Below, piece by piece: positions 8,255 through 15,591 of a stretch of DNA of 46,972 bases. Source of the DNA: a virus; the IMG/VR virus record IMGVR_UViG_3300047319_000536, positions 1-46,972 of that record, one strand, 5' to 3'. Every line of letters starts with the position of its first letter. The first letter of the stretch is position 1. A program made the translations under genes and the position numbers. The notes under the pieces were generated by a model. That model did no database searches and was not told where the DNA came from. It worked only from the letters and a program-made list of their open reading frames with translations.

Positions 8255-8632
8255 TCAGGTGTACCTGGGTGGTCGGAAACGATGACGTGCGACTCGGCTC
8301 TGGATCTCCGGATCGACGATGAAGTTGCCGCTGTAGACGATCGGCCGCCCTGGTGAGACCGGCTGCGGCGTTGGCGAAGGCTCGTTGACGGCAGGATGAT
8401 CATGATCCTCTTCCGTCACCGGCCTGCTTTCTGCTGCCTCCGGCGCTACCGGATGCAGCGTGTCGTAATCCTGTTTGGTCTGCTCCGCGGTGTTGTTGGC
8501 GACCGCGGTGCCGTGCAATCCGATGAACACGTTGAGCGGCCCGTCGAAGGTCGCGGGATCCGGTGGCACGCCGCGCAGATTGATGCGCGGCGGACGTGGA
8601 TCGATCGGCTCGTCGACGGGCCACTTGCTCAT
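8255..8632 (-). CDS. 125-aa hypothetical protein
   Basis: An acidic then basic protein with many Pro and Asp residues; no domain recognised. The N-terminus (PIDPRPPRINLRG) and the central VFIGLHGTAVANNTAEQ region may be folded; the middle is His/Asp/Glu-rich, and the end is basic (VARHRFRPPRYT). ATGA overlap with the upstream lysine-rich gene argues for coordinated expression. It lies between the appendage genes and the fibre gene, so a minor structural role is possible. Confidence 0.6.
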   Translation of the reverse strand: MSKWPVDEPIDPRPPRINLRGVPPDPATFDGPLNVFIGLHGTAVANNTAEQTKQDYDTLHPVAPEAAESRPVTEEDHDHPAVNEPSPTPQPVSPGRPIVYSGNFIVDPEIQSRVARHRFRPPRYT

Positions 8633-8979
8633 TTCTTCTCCGGCTGCGGCTGCGGCTGTGCCGCTGGCGCCGGCGGGGTGTCGGGCGGCTGTCCCATCGG
8701 ATCGGGATGCGGATCAGTGCCGGTCGCCGGCTTGCCGTGAGGATCCGGTGCCTGCTTGGTCACTTCCGCGTGCTTCTTCTCGGTCTCTTTGGCTTCGTCG
8801 TGATCGTCGTCGTCGTGCTTCTTGCTGGTCATGCGGGTGCTCCTCTTCTTCCTGGTCGGTGGCTTGCGCGTTTTCTTCACCGCGACCTTGCGGTGCGCGG
8901 CGCTCTTTTTCGGTGACGGGCGCCTGGCCTTGGCCTTTGCCGTTACCGCCTTACTTTTTGCCTTCACTCGACTTGCCAT
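8629..8979 (-). CDS. Lysine-rich histone-H1-like protein
   Basis: A 116-aa protein with two opposite halves. Residues 1-50 are very basic, with KAKSKAVTAKAKARRPSPKK-type runs like bacterial histone-H1-like or AlgP-type tails. Residues 51-75 turn acidic (KKHDDDDHDEAKE), and the rest is Pro/Gln-rich (PAPAAQPQPQPEKK). The ATG at 8979 has AGGAGAG before it and lies inside the upstream gene by 29 bp; the next ATG within the frame (MTSKKHDD) would remove the basic half. It could bind packaged or host DNA. No known fold is needed for this; function is inferred from composition only. Confidence 0.6.
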   Translation of the reverse strand: MASRVKAKSKAVTAKAKARRPSPKKSAAHRKVAVKKTRKPPTRKKRSTRMTSKKHDDDDHDEAKETEKKHAEVTKQAPDPHGKPATGTDPHPDPMGQPPDTPPAPAAQPQPQPEKK

Positions 8980-9397
8980 GCTTGTCTCTCCTGGCTGCTG
9001 TTGCTGCGGCCCCACCTGGATCAACAAACGTGAAATCCAAAGGTGCCGATCGCGCCGGACCGTTGCGGACGGTGACCGGGACCACGGCCGGCGCAAACAG
9101 GCTCGGCCGCACCCCGGTCGAGACCTCGGTGTCGGAGATCATCGTGGTGGGTTCGTCATTGGCGCCGAACACGATGACGCTGGATGGCGTGAAGCCGGTG
9201 CCGGTGATGACGAGATCAATATCGGCAGCGCCCGACTCGGCGGTGTCGGGGGTCAGCGCGGAGATGGTGGGCGCCGAGGCCTGCAGCTCGCTCGCATCCT
9301 CGACGATCGCCGGCACCTCGCCGCCTTTGACGGTGACGTTGGCGGGACCGGAGATCACCAGGTTCTTGCCCCTCGGTACTTCGTAATGCACGCCCAT
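8951..9397 (-). CDS. IPT/TIG (Ig-like) domain protein
   Basis: A 148-aa protein. The central part (residues 44-130) has the IPT/TIG pattern: PTISALTPDTAESGAADIDL, then VITGTGFTPSSVIVFG, then VRNGPARSAPLDF. These Ig-like domains decorate phage capsids or tails and can stick to cell-surface glycans. It has a GGAGAG site eight bases before ATG. Position between collagen-like and lysine-rich genes supports a virion decoration or appendage. Confidence 0.8.
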   Translation of the reverse strand: MGVHYEVPRGKNLVISGPANVTVKGGEVPAIVEDASELQASAPTISALTPDTAESGAADIDLVITGTGFTPSSVIVFGANDEPTTMISDTEVSTGVRPSLFAPAVVPVTVRNGPARSAPLDFTFVDPGGAAATAARRDKHGKSSEGKK

Positions 9398-9409
9398 GTT
9401 GCTCTCCTG

Positions 9410-9814
9410 TTAAAAGGTGCCGCCGTCGATCACGGCGCCGACGGTCGGCACCCAGATGTTGTTGCGGCGGCCGTAGATGGTGCCGTCGGCCGGCGCGTCG
9501 GCGAAGGTGCCGCCGGTGGCGCCCTGGATGCCCTGCGGTCCCTGGATGCCGGGAATACCTTGCGGGCCGGCCGGGCCTGGCACGCCCTGGATGCCCTGCG
9601 CCCCTGGGCCGCCGGTCGGGCCGACATCGCCCTTCGGGCCCTGGCTGCCGACGTCGCCTTTCGGGCCGACCGGACCTGGCGGACCCGAGCCGATCGCAAA
9701 GGCGGTTGGGATCACGCGACCGTTGCCGGAGACCGCGGTCGCCTGGATGGTCTCGGCCGGATCTGCGTCGTCGGTCGAGGGCACCCATAGCGCGAGGCGG
9801 GCGTTTTGTGTCAT
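9410..9814 (-). CDS. Collagen-like tail appendage protein
   Basis: A 134-aa protein. Residues 1-43 are a short head ([20 protein letters not shown]), residues 44-100 form about 19 uninterrupted Gly-X-Y triplets rich in Pro, Lys and Asp, and residues 101-134 are a C-terminal cap with a pattern ([14 protein letters not shown]) common at the end of phage collagen-like fibres. Collagen triplets form rigid trimers. It overlaps the upstream 469-aa gene by ATGA, so the two probably form one appendage. Confidence 0.85.
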   Translation of the reverse strand: MTQNARLALWVPSTDDADPAETIQATAVSGNGRVIPTAFAIGSGPPGPVGPKGDVGSQGPKGDVGPTGGPGAQGIQGVPGPAGPQGIPGIQGPQGIQGATGGTFADAPADGTIYGRRNNIWVPTVGAVIDGGTF

Positions 9815-11220
9815 CGGGTCAGGACCGCGTTGGAATACCAAAGCACCCAGAAGTGGCTGCCGAGCAGCGGCGCCTTCGCCATCACCAGCGAGGCGCCACT
9901 GGCGTTGTAGTCGACCCCGGGCTCCTGGATCACGCCATCGAGCGAGACCTGCAGCTGCGCGCCATTGGTGACGTTGACCGGCTGGTTGCCCAGCGTCGGG
10001 TGGGTGTAGGTCATCGAGAAGGTGGTGGTGGTGCCATCGGGCGGCGACGGGTTCAGGATGCCCTTGAAGGAATTGACCGCACCGGGCGCCAGCTGGCTTG
10101 CCGGCACCAAGAGATCCCACTGCACGATCGAGTTGATCGAGGCGGGAATGTTGAGCGTCAGTTTTGAGTTGGTGATGTCGATGGTGTAGTCGGTCACCGC
10201 GACCAGGCGGACGCCATTGAGATGGACGTCGCTCGAGCTCTGTCCGACCACCGGCGTGTGGCCGTTACTGTCGGCGCCAGAGAACACGGTCTGTCCCGCG
10301 GTCGCGACATAGACGTAGGTCGACTGGTAGCCCGGGGTCAGCACATAGGGCGAGACCCAGGCGCCGCCGTTCCAGACATAGAGCTGCTGCGCCGTGGTGT
10401 CGTAATAGAACGAGCCGACCGCGAGCGGGTTTGGTGCCTTGACACCGGTCGACGGATTGGTGGTGCCAGGCGCCGGCGGATAGGCCCAGGCGCCGAGGTA
10501 GTAGAAATTCCAGCCGCCGACCAGTTGGCCTGCATAGATCGCCCACCACTTCGCCGACCACAGCCCGCCCATGCCACCCATGCCCTGGACCGGCTGGTAG
10601 TACAGCCCATGGCCGAAAGGCGTGCCGGAGATGTAGGCCGGCGCCTGGGTGGAGTCGACGACGGGGCCGGCGAGATACTCGGCCCAGGCCGCCGCCATCT
10701 CCTGGTCGGTCTCGGCATTGGTTGCCTGCACCTGGGCATAGTTCGCCCAATTTTCCGCGTCACTGGTTTGCGCGTCGACGGCGGCGTCGAGTGCGGTGAT
10801 CTGGTCGGCACGTTCGTCAACGATCTGTTTTGCCGCGTTGACCGCAGAAAGAAATTGCGCGGCACTCACGGCCGCGCGCTCGGCGTCCTGGGCGCGCAGG
10901 TGGATCTCCCGCGCGGTGTCGCGCGTCGTGGCCGCGGCGTCGATCGCACTATGCGCGTTCTGGATCACGCGCTGCTCGAGCTCGTCGATCTCGCCGCGGG
11001 AGTGTCTGAGCTCGAGCGCGAGCTGGTCGGCGCCGACCGATTGATTTTTCAATTTGCCGTCGGCGCGGCGGATCTCGCCCAAGGCTTGTTGGGTCGAGTG
11101 GATGGCCTCGATCAGGTTCTGGATCTGGACGTCGAGGCGGTCGCCGGGAAACGGCGCGCGCGGATTTTTGGCGTGATCGGCAAAGGAAAATGAGCGGCTC
11201 GGCCGCACCAGGGCAGGCAT
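9811..11220 (-). CDS. Tail appendage protein with coiled-coil stem
   Basis: A 469-aa protein that opens the leftward late block. Residues 25-170 are heptad-rich and alanine/glutamate-rich (for example [20 protein letters not shown]), consistent with a trimeric coiled coil. The middle is Trp/Tyr/Gly-rich with a WNGGAWV-type carbohydrate-like repeat. The last 150 residues show two similar beta modules, ending with [17 protein letters not shown] and [12 protein letters not shown], a module frequent in fibre and baseplate proteins of short-tailed phages. Likely an adaptor or fibre. No clear ribosome site was seen at the ATG; the next in-frame ATG is far inside. Confidence 0.78.
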   Translation of the reverse strand: MPALVRPSRSFSFADHAKNPRAPFPGDRLDVQIQNLIEAIHSTQQALGEIRRADGKLKNQSVGADQLALELRHSRGEIDELEQRVIQNAHSAIDAAATTRDTAREIHLRAQDAERAAVSAAQFLSAVNAAKQIVDERADQITALDAAVDAQTSDAENWANYAQVQATNAETDQEMAAAWAEYLAGPVVDSTQAPAYISGTPFGHGLYYQPVQGMGGMGGLWSAKWWAIYAGQLVGGWNFYYLGAWAYPPAPGTTNPSTGVKAPNPLAVGSFYYDTTAQQLYVWNGGAWVSPYVLTPGYQSTYVYVATAGQTVFSGADSNGHTPVVGQSSSDVHLNGVRLVAVTDYTIDITNSKLTLNIPASINSIVQWDLLVPASQLAPGAVNSFKGILNPSPPDGTTTTFSMTYTHPTLGNQPVNVTNGAQLQVSLDGVIQEPGVDYNASGASLVMAKAPLLGSHFWVLWYSNAVLTR

Positions 11221-11412
11221 CGCGGATGCGTGATGCGCTTCCCTTTTGCGAGCCGGAAGCGGGGCTGGGCCTGCCGGGGCCGTTACGAGCAGCGCGATTT
11301 ATGGCACCGGAACCGGCAAAAAGCAAAAGGCGTGTCAAATCGCCCCCTTGCCATCGTCGCCGGCATTGTTCATTTTTTGTGCATGTGGGAACAAGCGGCA
11401 ACGGGGAGCACG
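11221..11412. promoter_or_regulatory. Divergent start region between late block and early operon
   Basis: This 192-bp gap separates the leftward tail genes from the rightward HTH operon and must hold start signals for both. It includes a minus-strand TTGACA (plus bases 11333-11338 read tgtcaa) without a convincing -10 at the right distance, and an AT-rich stretch near 11365-11378 upstream of the HTH gene. No firm promoter can be called by eye. Confidence 0.4.
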
Positions 11413-11760
11413 ATGGCGAGACGGACAATTATCGGTTTGGGACCAACGACTTTGCCGCTGAAGCCGCTCGGCTCGATCGGCACCGTGGTGCGGACCCTGG
11501 GCGGCACCAACGAGGTGGCACGATCGCTCGGGATCTCGTCGTCGCATGTCTCGAACTGGCGCAAGCGGGGCAAGATCCCGGCCAAATATTACCTGGTGAT
11601 CCGCGAGCTCTTAGCCGAGCAAGGCTTCGAGCCGGCGACGCGGGTGTTCAATTTTGAAAAACGGGTGCGGCAAAAGCGGCGGCCGGTGTACTGCGACTTT
11701 GACCCCAGCAACGTGATCTGGATGGACTTCCGCCGGCGCAAGGTCCGCCTGGCCGCCTGA
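11413..11760 (+). CDS. Cro/YdaS-like HTH regulator, paralogue of 18977-19213
   Basis: A 115-aa DNA-binding protein. Residues 21-60 show a helix-turn-helix: LGGTNEVARSLGISSSHVSN, then WRKRGKIPAKYY, a pattern found in Cro/YdaS-type phage regulators. The same IPxKYY signature occurs in the leftward regulator at 18977-19213. The start at 11413 was chosen because GGGGAGC precedes it and the longer frame upstream has non-coding-like composition. The C-terminal basic tail (residues 80-115) is extra. As first gene of the rightward operon it probably controls the early switch. Confidence 0.8.
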   Translation: MARRTIIGLGPTTLPLKPLGSIGTVVRTLGGTNEVARSLGISSSHVSNWRKRGKIPAKYYLVIRELLAEQGFEPATRVFNFEKRVRQKRRPVYCDFDPSNVIWMDFRRRKVRLAA

Positions 11761-11769
11761 TCATCCCCC

Positions 11770-11804
11770 TTGACGTTTTCCACGGTGTTCAGATTATGTG
11801 AACA
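11770..11804 (+). promoter_or_regulatory. Promoter with overlapping operator dyad
   Basis: TTGACG at 11770-11775 is followed after 16 bases by GATTAT (11792-11797), a plausible -35/-10 pair for the gene starting at 11832. A perfect inverted repeat TGTTCA (11786-11791) / TGAACA (11799-11804) with a 7-base spacer covers the -10, as expected of a repressor operator. The bound protein is not known; the HTH product just upstream is the obvious candidate. Confidence 0.6.
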
Positions 11805-11831
11805 GTGTGGGACAACCAGGAGGAGACCAGG

Positions 11832-12515
11832 ATGGCAAAAGAGCCAGAGACCGTCGATCATTTTCGACTGACCATCAACCGATTGACGCCGCAGCAGCTC
11901 GGCGTCGTGATCGCCGATCTCGCCAAGCGCGAGATCTTCGACATCAGGCCGGAGCTGATCACCGATGTCGTCACCTTCAACCGCAAGACGTCGCATGCGG
12001 TGAAGGCCGAGGACTTCCTGATTGACTGGATGGCCGATCATCCGGAGTTTCGGGCCCGCGATGCGATCGCCCATTTTCGCGAGGCCGGCCGCACCGACGG
12101 AAGTGGCCACACCGCGTTGCGGGTGCTGTGCGAGAAAAAGCTGCTGCGCAAACTGGGTGAAGGTCGGTATTCGGCGATCGCCGTCAAGCATCAGCCGAAG
12201 GGACTGAAGGCGGCGCGGAAGGCGGCGGCAAAGCAGACACGCCATGAGGTCGATCACCGCACCTTCATCCTGCGCACGGCGAGCCGCAATCACTCGCGCT
12301 TCAACACCGCCTGGATGAAAAAGCAGTTCACGGCCGACGGCCGCAAGTGGGCCGCGGTGTCGCCGACGATCGCGGCACTGCTGAAGCGGAAATTGATCAA
12401 GCGGGTCGCCGAGTCGGAGTATGTGCTGCTGGAGAAGGCGAAGAAGGCGGCGAAGAAAAAGCCGGTGACCAATGGCGCGTTCATCCCGGAAGTAGTGGAG
12501 GCCGCGCATGGCTAA
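11832..12515 (+). CDS. Protein with two winged-helix-like modules
   Basis: A 227-aa protein. Two segments of similar layout can be seen: residues 60-120 (AEDFLIDWMADHPEFRARDA ... LCEKKLLRKLGEGRYSAI) and residues 138-200 (RTFILRTASRNHSRFNTAWM ... ALLKRKLIKRVAESEYVLL), each with helices followed by a KLGEGRY-like wing. It is joined by a Lys/Ala-rich linker. This suggests a tandem winged-helix DNA-binding protein. AGGAGGAG lies upstream of ATG and it overlaps the next HTH gene by eight bases. Function in the early operon is unknown but regulatory is likely. Confidence 0.7.
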   Translation: MAKEPETVDHFRLTINRLTPQQLGVVIADLAKREIFDIRPELITDVVTFNRKTSHAVKAEDFLIDWMADHPEFRARDAIAHFREAGRTDGSGHTALRVLCEKKLLRKLGEGRYSAIAVKHQPKGLKAARKAAAKQTRHEVDHRTFILRTASRNHSRFNTAWMKKQFTADGRKWAAVSPTIAALLKRKLIKRVAESEYVLLEKAKKAAKKKPVTNGAFIPEVVEAAHG

Positions 12516-12873
12516 GGGCAATGGCTCGATGTGGCTGACGCGGTCCTACAATTTCGTCGACAAGGATCCGGAGATCGACAAATTCCGCACCCTGTTCCAG
12601 AACGAGCGCAAGCTGTTCCGCGAGACTGACCTGGCGGTGCTGGCCGGGTTGAGCGCGTCGACGGTCAAGAACATGTTCGGCGGCAAGACCGCGCGGCCGC
12701 AGCATGCGACGTTCGCCAAGATGGCGGCGGCGATGGGCTACGAATATCAGTTGGCGCGCGAGGCGGCGCCGAATTACGAGGTGGAGCTGCCGACGGCGCG
12801 CGAGCAGTTCAAGGCGCACAAGGCGCGGCTGAAACGGCTACGCGAGCGGGAGGAAAAGCGGAGGAAGAAATGA
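12508..12873 (+). CDS. XRE-type HTH protein
   Basis: A 121-aa protein. Residues 33-75 form an XRE-like helix-turn-helix: RETDLAVLAGLSASTVKNMF, then GGKTARPQHATFAKMAAAMG. The last 30 residues are a strongly basic helix with many Arg/Lys/Glu. It overlaps the previous gene by eight bases and the next by ATGA. Such proteins are typical Cro or repressor relatives; which operator it reads is unknown. Confidence 0.8.
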   Translation: MAKGNGSMWLTRSYNFVDKDPEIDKFRTLFQNERKLFRETDLAVLAGLSASTVKNMFGGKTARPQHATFAKMAAAMGYEYQLAREAAPNYEVELPTAREQFKAHKARLKRLREREEKRRKK

Positions 12874-13028
12874 CCACCGACATCGTCAACATGACCATCA
12901 ACGAGCTGGTTAAGGCGATCGTCAAACGACCGGCCGCCGAGCAGTATGACCTGGCGTTCAAGGTGGCTGAGAACATCGGCTACCGGCTAGTCCCCGTCGA
13001 GCGCGAGGGAGGAAGAAATGACCTATGA
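12870..13028 (+). CDS. 52-aa hypothetical protein
   Basis: A short helical product beginning MTTDIVNMTINELVKAIVK, started by an ATGA overlap with the XRE gene and preceded by GGAGGAAG. Its end overlaps the next gene by 11 bp. No domain recognised; the overlap pattern and ribosome site support that it is translated. Confidence 0.55.
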   Translation: MTTDIVNMTINELVKAIVKRPAAEQYDLAFKVAENIGYRLVPVEREGGRNDL

Positions 13029-13248
13029 GGACTACGTCAACGGCGTGATGGAGCGTGAAACCTGTTTGCGCGCGATGATCGCGGCCTCGCTGACCCAAAA
13101 TTCCGGCGATGGCTGGTTGCTGAAGGCCTATCACTACATGACCAGTCGCGACGTCGGCGGCGACGAGGCGATCGAGGCGCTGTCGAGCGTCGTCGACGAG
13201 GTGATTGCGAGGAAACATGCCAAAGGGTCGAGCAACACCCAATTATAA
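13018..13248 (+). CDS. 76-aa hypothetical protein
   Basis: A mixed-charge, mostly helical protein (for example MTYEDYVNGVMERETCLRAM) with a GGGAGGAAGAA site just before its ATG. It overlaps its neighbours on both sides (11 and 32 bp) within the rightward operon. No family recognised. Confidence 0.65.
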   Translation: MTYEDYVNGVMERETCLRAMIAASLTQNSGDGWLLKAYHYMTSRDVGGDEAIEALSSVVDEVIARKHAKGSSNTQL

Positions 13249-13396
13249 ATTCCGGCTGCTGTGCAGGCGCTGCAACAGCTATCTATGGACGTCGCTGACC
13301 TGCAGCGGCGGGTCGGACATCCCGGTGCTGAAATGCGAGAAGTGCGACAATTCCGCCAATCACCTGGACGAGAGCGATGATGACAAGACTGACTGA
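13217..13396 (+). CDS. 59-aa zinc-ribbon protein
   Basis: Two cysteine pairs, CRRC (residues 15-18) and CEKC (about 40-43), separated by about 20 residues with a further Cys between, form a likely zinc ribbon. The C-terminus is acidic (LDESDDDKTD). GAGGA lies four bases before the ATG. Small zinc ribbons in phage early operons often modulate host transcription or bind nucleic acid, but no specific match is seen. Confidence 0.65.
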   Translation: MPKGRATPNYKFRLLCRRCNSYLWTSLTCSGGSDIPVLKCEKCDNSANHLDESDDDKTD

Positions 13397-13571
13397 ACGC
13401 CGGCTCGAGGCGATTGAAGAAGCGCTGCGGGCCCGGCTCGCCGGCGAGATCGAGGACGTTGGCCGGCTCGAGGTCGAGGACTACCGTGCCGCGCTGCGCT
13501 GGACGCAGGAGCGACTGACAAAGCGGGAGCTGAGATATGTTGAGCAAGCAAGCGATCGCCGCCCTGGTTGA
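13377..13571 (+). CDS. 64-aa helical protein
   Basis: A charged, Arg/Glu-rich protein (LTERRLEAIEEALRARLAGE) likely to be one or two amphipathic helices. Starts at ATG ATG; either could be used. It overlaps the zinc-ribbon gene by 20 bp and the next gene by 35 bp. No known family. Confidence 0.6.
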   Translation: MMTRLTERRLEAIEEALRARLAGEIEDVGRLEVEDYRAALRWTQERLTKRELRYVEQASDRRPG

Positions 13572-14091
13572 GCTCGAGGCCGGCGCGAAAATGAACTGCC
13601 TGCACACGGTGGCGCGCGAATTGATCGCGGAAGGCCTGGCGTTCGACGGCTGGGGCCAGCTCGAGATCACCGAGGCGGGACGACGGGCGGCGCGATCGGC
13701 TCCGGAGCTGACGCTGCAGCGCTATCGCAATTTCGGCGTCGACGATCCGAATTATGCAAATTTGCATGGCGGAGAGACAGCCTTTGAGACGCCTGGCGAC
13801 TCGCACCCGGCGCCGATCGATGCGGAGACTGCGCTCAACGCGCTGCCGCGGGTCAGTGTCGCCGAAGGCTTCGCCAGGCGCAGCGGGCATGCGACGCCCG
13901 ACCCCGACGCCGCCGACCAGGTCGACCGCAACAAGCCGACGCTGAAGCCGGCAATCGAGATGGCCGGGGTAGCGTGGTCGCGAGAGCGGGCCGTGAAGGC
14001 GGCCGGCGTCGCTAACGGCGTGGTCGGCACCTGGGTCGACCAGCAGTGGATCCAGGCCTTCCTGCTGGCCTACGAGGCGGTCGATGAGTGA
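13537..14091 (+). CDS. 184-aa hypothetical early protein
   Basis: The first 50 residues resemble a winged-helix or helical domain (AIAALVELEAGAKMNCLHTV, then GLAFDGWGQLEITEAGRRAA), as in proteins that read out start/stop of duplexed ends, but the match is not firm. The middle is Pro/Asp-rich and the end has an Ala/Val/Trp-rich helix. GGGAG precedes the ATG. Unknown function. Confidence 0.65.
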   Translation: MLSKQAIAALVELEAGAKMNCLHTVARELIAEGLAFDGWGQLEITEAGRRAARSAPELTLQRYRNFGVDDPNYANLHGGETAFETPGDSHPAPIDAETALNALPRVSVAEGFARRSGHATPDPDAADQVDRNKPTLKPAIEMAGVAWSRERAVKAAGVANGVVGTWVDQQWIQAFLLAYEAVDE

Positions 14092-14398
14092 GCTCTCAAG
14101 CCGCGAGGCAATCGCGCGGATCATCGACCCGCGTATTTTCAAAATGGATGAAGATTGCGCTAATCAATACACCACCGATGGCATCAAGGAAGCACTGAGG
14201 AAAGCCGACGCAATCCTCGCCCATGGTGCTGCCCAAACACCACTCGCCGCGCTGGTCCGCGAATGGCGCTGTGCGCAGCAGGCGATCGATGCGATGACGG
14301 TCAAACAACGGCGGGCGGATCATGCGCCGCTGGACCGGCTGGTCGCCGCGCACCAGGCGCTGATCGCCTATGCTGACGATCACCTGACCAGAAAATGA
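14084..14398 (+). CDS. 104-aa hypothetical protein
   Basis: Begins MSELSSREAIARIIDPRIF and includes EALRKADAILAHGA; this start pattern (IARII(D/C)P, ADAIL) is common among small phage and prophage proteins of unknown function. Overlaps the preceding gene by eight bases. A second helical half (LVREWRCAQQAIDAM) may dimerise. No activity can be assigned. Confidence 0.7.
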   Translation: MSELSSREAIARIIDPRIFKMDEDCANQYTTDGIKEALRKADAILAHGAAQTPLAALVREWRCAQQAIDAMTVKQRRADHAPLDRLVAAHQALIAYADDHLTRK

Positions 14399-14481
14399 AC
14401 CAGCAACAGCGTCAGCGTCGAGAGCGCGATGATGGTGGCGATGACGATCCACAGCGGCAGCTCATCAAGAGGCGTGGTCAT
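14380..14481 (-). CDS. 33-aa single-span membrane peptide (tentative, antisense)
   Basis: A minus-strand frame that fills almost exactly the gap between two plus-strand genes (14398 and 14480). The peptide starts MTTPLDELPLW and continues as one hydrophobic helix, IVIATIIALSTLTLLLV, ending HFLVR. Third codon positions are mostly G or C, as in real genes here. No good ribosome site was seen, so it may be chance; it is reported because a helix this clean is unusual for a non-coding strand. Confidence 0.35.
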   Translation of the reverse strand: MTTPLDELPLWIVIATIIALSTLTLLLVHFLVR

Positions 14482-14662
14482 GCGGCTGGTCTCAACATTC
14501 CACCACGGCGGCTTTGCCTCCGGGATCCGATACCTCAGCGAGAGAGAGGCAATCAGGCTCGGCCGGCAAAGTATGAAATCACCCGTCGTCGCTCACACCA
14601 TCATCACCGAAATCGACGGCGGCCGCATCATATTCGAGGCCGGCAGAGCTCCGAAAAAGTGA
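14480..14662 (+). CDS. 60-aa hypothetical protein
   Basis: A small protein beginning MRLVSTFHHGGFASGIRYLS, with a Ser/Arg-rich middle and an Ile-rich strand region (HTIITEIDGGRIIFEAG). An AGAGG precedes the ATG. Its stop codon lies inside a direct repeat shared with the next gene's end. Function unknown. Confidence 0.5.
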   Translation: MRLVSTFHHGGFASGIRYLSEREAIRLGRQSMKSPVVAHTIITEIDGGRIIFEAGRAPKK

Positions 14663-14835
14663 AATTTTGGCGGGGAGGGTCAATGTTGCCAGCCGTTCGG
14701 TATGCCGTGGTCTATCGCTTACACTGGATCGACCTGTTCAACGACAGCGCAGGCGTATGGCTGTTTAGCTGGTTCGACCCGGAGGCGTACAGCATCTGGC
14801 GAACTCCGGATGAGTGAAATTTTGGCGGGGAGGGT
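14659..14835. repeat. Direct repeat of 22 bp at gene ends
   Basis: The 22-base word at 14659-14680 recurs exactly at 14814-14835. It holds a TGA stop codon, an AT-rich TTTT and a purine-rich GGCGGGGAGGG. Upstream bases are also similar (CTCCG.A..A). The first copy ends one small gene and provides the ribosome site for the next; the second copy ends the last gene of the operon. Confidence 0.85.
14683..14817 (+). CDS. 44-aa aromatic-rich protein
   Basis: A short Trp/Tyr/Phe-rich product (for example YRLHWIDLFNDSAGVWLFSW) with GGGGAGGG four bases before the ATG. A longer frame starting at 14395 reaches the same stop, but its first 96 residues have the Arg/His-rich look of an unused frame. Last gene of the rightward operon; function unknown. 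Confidence 0.5.
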   Translation: MLPAVRYAVVYRLHWIDLFNDSAGVWLFSWFDPEAYSIWRTPDE

Positions 14836-15135
14836 TGCGGCCTCGCCGGCTGCGATCGAGAGGGGGTGCCAGGGGGCGGGTCGGGGTCCGGATCGAGCCC
14901 ATCCCCTTGGAAGCGCTGGCTTTTCCGGCCTGGCCGCCGAGCCTGGCCGAGGCCCCTTCCTTCCAGTGGATTATCCAGTGAGGCCAGGGATCGGATACAG
15001 ACCGCTGATCGATCAATGACTTAGCTGCCAAATGTGGATCCTGGCCCAGGATTCCCCAGGTGCCCAGGCCGCGGAAGGAGTTGGGGATCGCTCGTTGTGG
15101 GACGAGAGAACGGCCTGGGCGGCCCCAGGATGCGC
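14836..15135. other. Convergent intergenic region beside the TerS-like gene
   Basis: About 300 bases between the ends of the rightward operon and the leftward replication operon. No gene is convincing here: a minus-strand frame from a TTG at 15139 is Arg/Pro/Ser-rich and unlike neighbours. It has a G-rich patch (14865-14885), CCAGTGG/CCAGTGA words at 14963-14981, and a 13-base match (14970-14982) to the region before the integrase gene (23691-23703). No clear terminator hairpin with a T run was seen. Being next to a TerS-like gene, it could hold a packaging start site. Confidence 0.4.
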
Positions 15136-15363
15136 TCAAATCGATCCAGGCGTCAATCTGGCTATTTCGGCGTCGAGCTCATCCACGGTCAGCTCTGTCG
15201 ATCGGCGGCCCCTTCCAGGCGCCTCCTCCGCGAAGAACTCCATCAGGGTGCGGCCGGCCGAGGCCTTCGCCGCGGCCGACGCTGCCGGATCACGCAGCAC
15301 CGCTCGCATGGCCTCCCGCACCTCATCCCGGAGTGACTGGATTGAGTTTTCGTCGTTTGCCAT
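15136..15363 (-). CDS. Small terminase-like protein
   Basis: A 75-aa protein with the layout of minimal phage small-terminase proteins: an N-terminal helix (SIQSLRDEVREAMRAVLRD), the segment DPAASAAAKASAGRTLMEFF (a pattern common in these proteins: D-P-x(4)AAxxxAxRTL), and an end helix STELTVDELDAEIARL. Small terminases choose the DNA start for TerL. A perfect AGGAGG lies seven bases before the ATG. It sits at the end of the replication operon, far from terL on the linear map. It overlaps the upstream Cys/His gene by 41 bp. Assignment by pattern only. Confidence 0.6.
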   Translation of the reverse strand: MANDENSIQSLRDEVREAMRAVLRDPAASAAAKASAGRTLMEFFAEEAPGRGRRSTELTVDELDAEIARLTPGSI

Positions 15364-15577
15364 GTTTTGCCTCCTGGACCTTGCGCTGTGCCTGGAATGC
15401 CCGGCCGCCGTGATACTGACAGACCGGCACACCCTTCATCGCGACCTGGCGGCACTGTCGATCGGTGCCGCGAACGAGCGCGACGCACAGCCGTCTATTC
15501 CGTCGACCAGGCAATAGTCCCTCTTTTCTCATAGCTGCCTTCCAGGCGGCATTACCGCTGCCTCTGGTTAGACCCAT
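15323..15577 (-). CDS. 84-aa Cys/His protein with CxxHGG motif
   Basis: A basic protein with C-x(10)-C-x(10)-CQYHGG spacing (residues about 31-58): RRLCVALVRG, then RQCRQVAMKG, then VPVCQYHGG. This CxxHGG signature is common in small phage proteins found beside small-terminase genes and probably binds zinc. AGGAGG lies six bases before the ATG at 15577, favouring it over the GTG two codons upstream. The arrangement supports a role with the neighbouring TerS-like protein. Confidence 0.65.
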   Translation of the reverse strand: MGLTRGSGNAAWKAAMRKEGLLPGRRNRRLCVALVRGTDRQCRQVAMKGVPVCQYHGGRAFQAQRKVQEAKHGKRRKLNPVTPG

Positions 15578-15591
15578 TTTCACCTCCTCTT

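Noticed and set aside
14395-14682. N-terminal extension giving a 140-aa protein ending at 14817
   Set aside because: Arg/His/Gln-rich reading over another frame; a GGGGAGGG site just before 14683 supports the short form.
14765-15139. Minus-strand frame from TTG overlapping the TerS-like stop
   Set aside because: Arg/Pro/Ser-rich composition, no family, no ribosome site; treated as intergenic.
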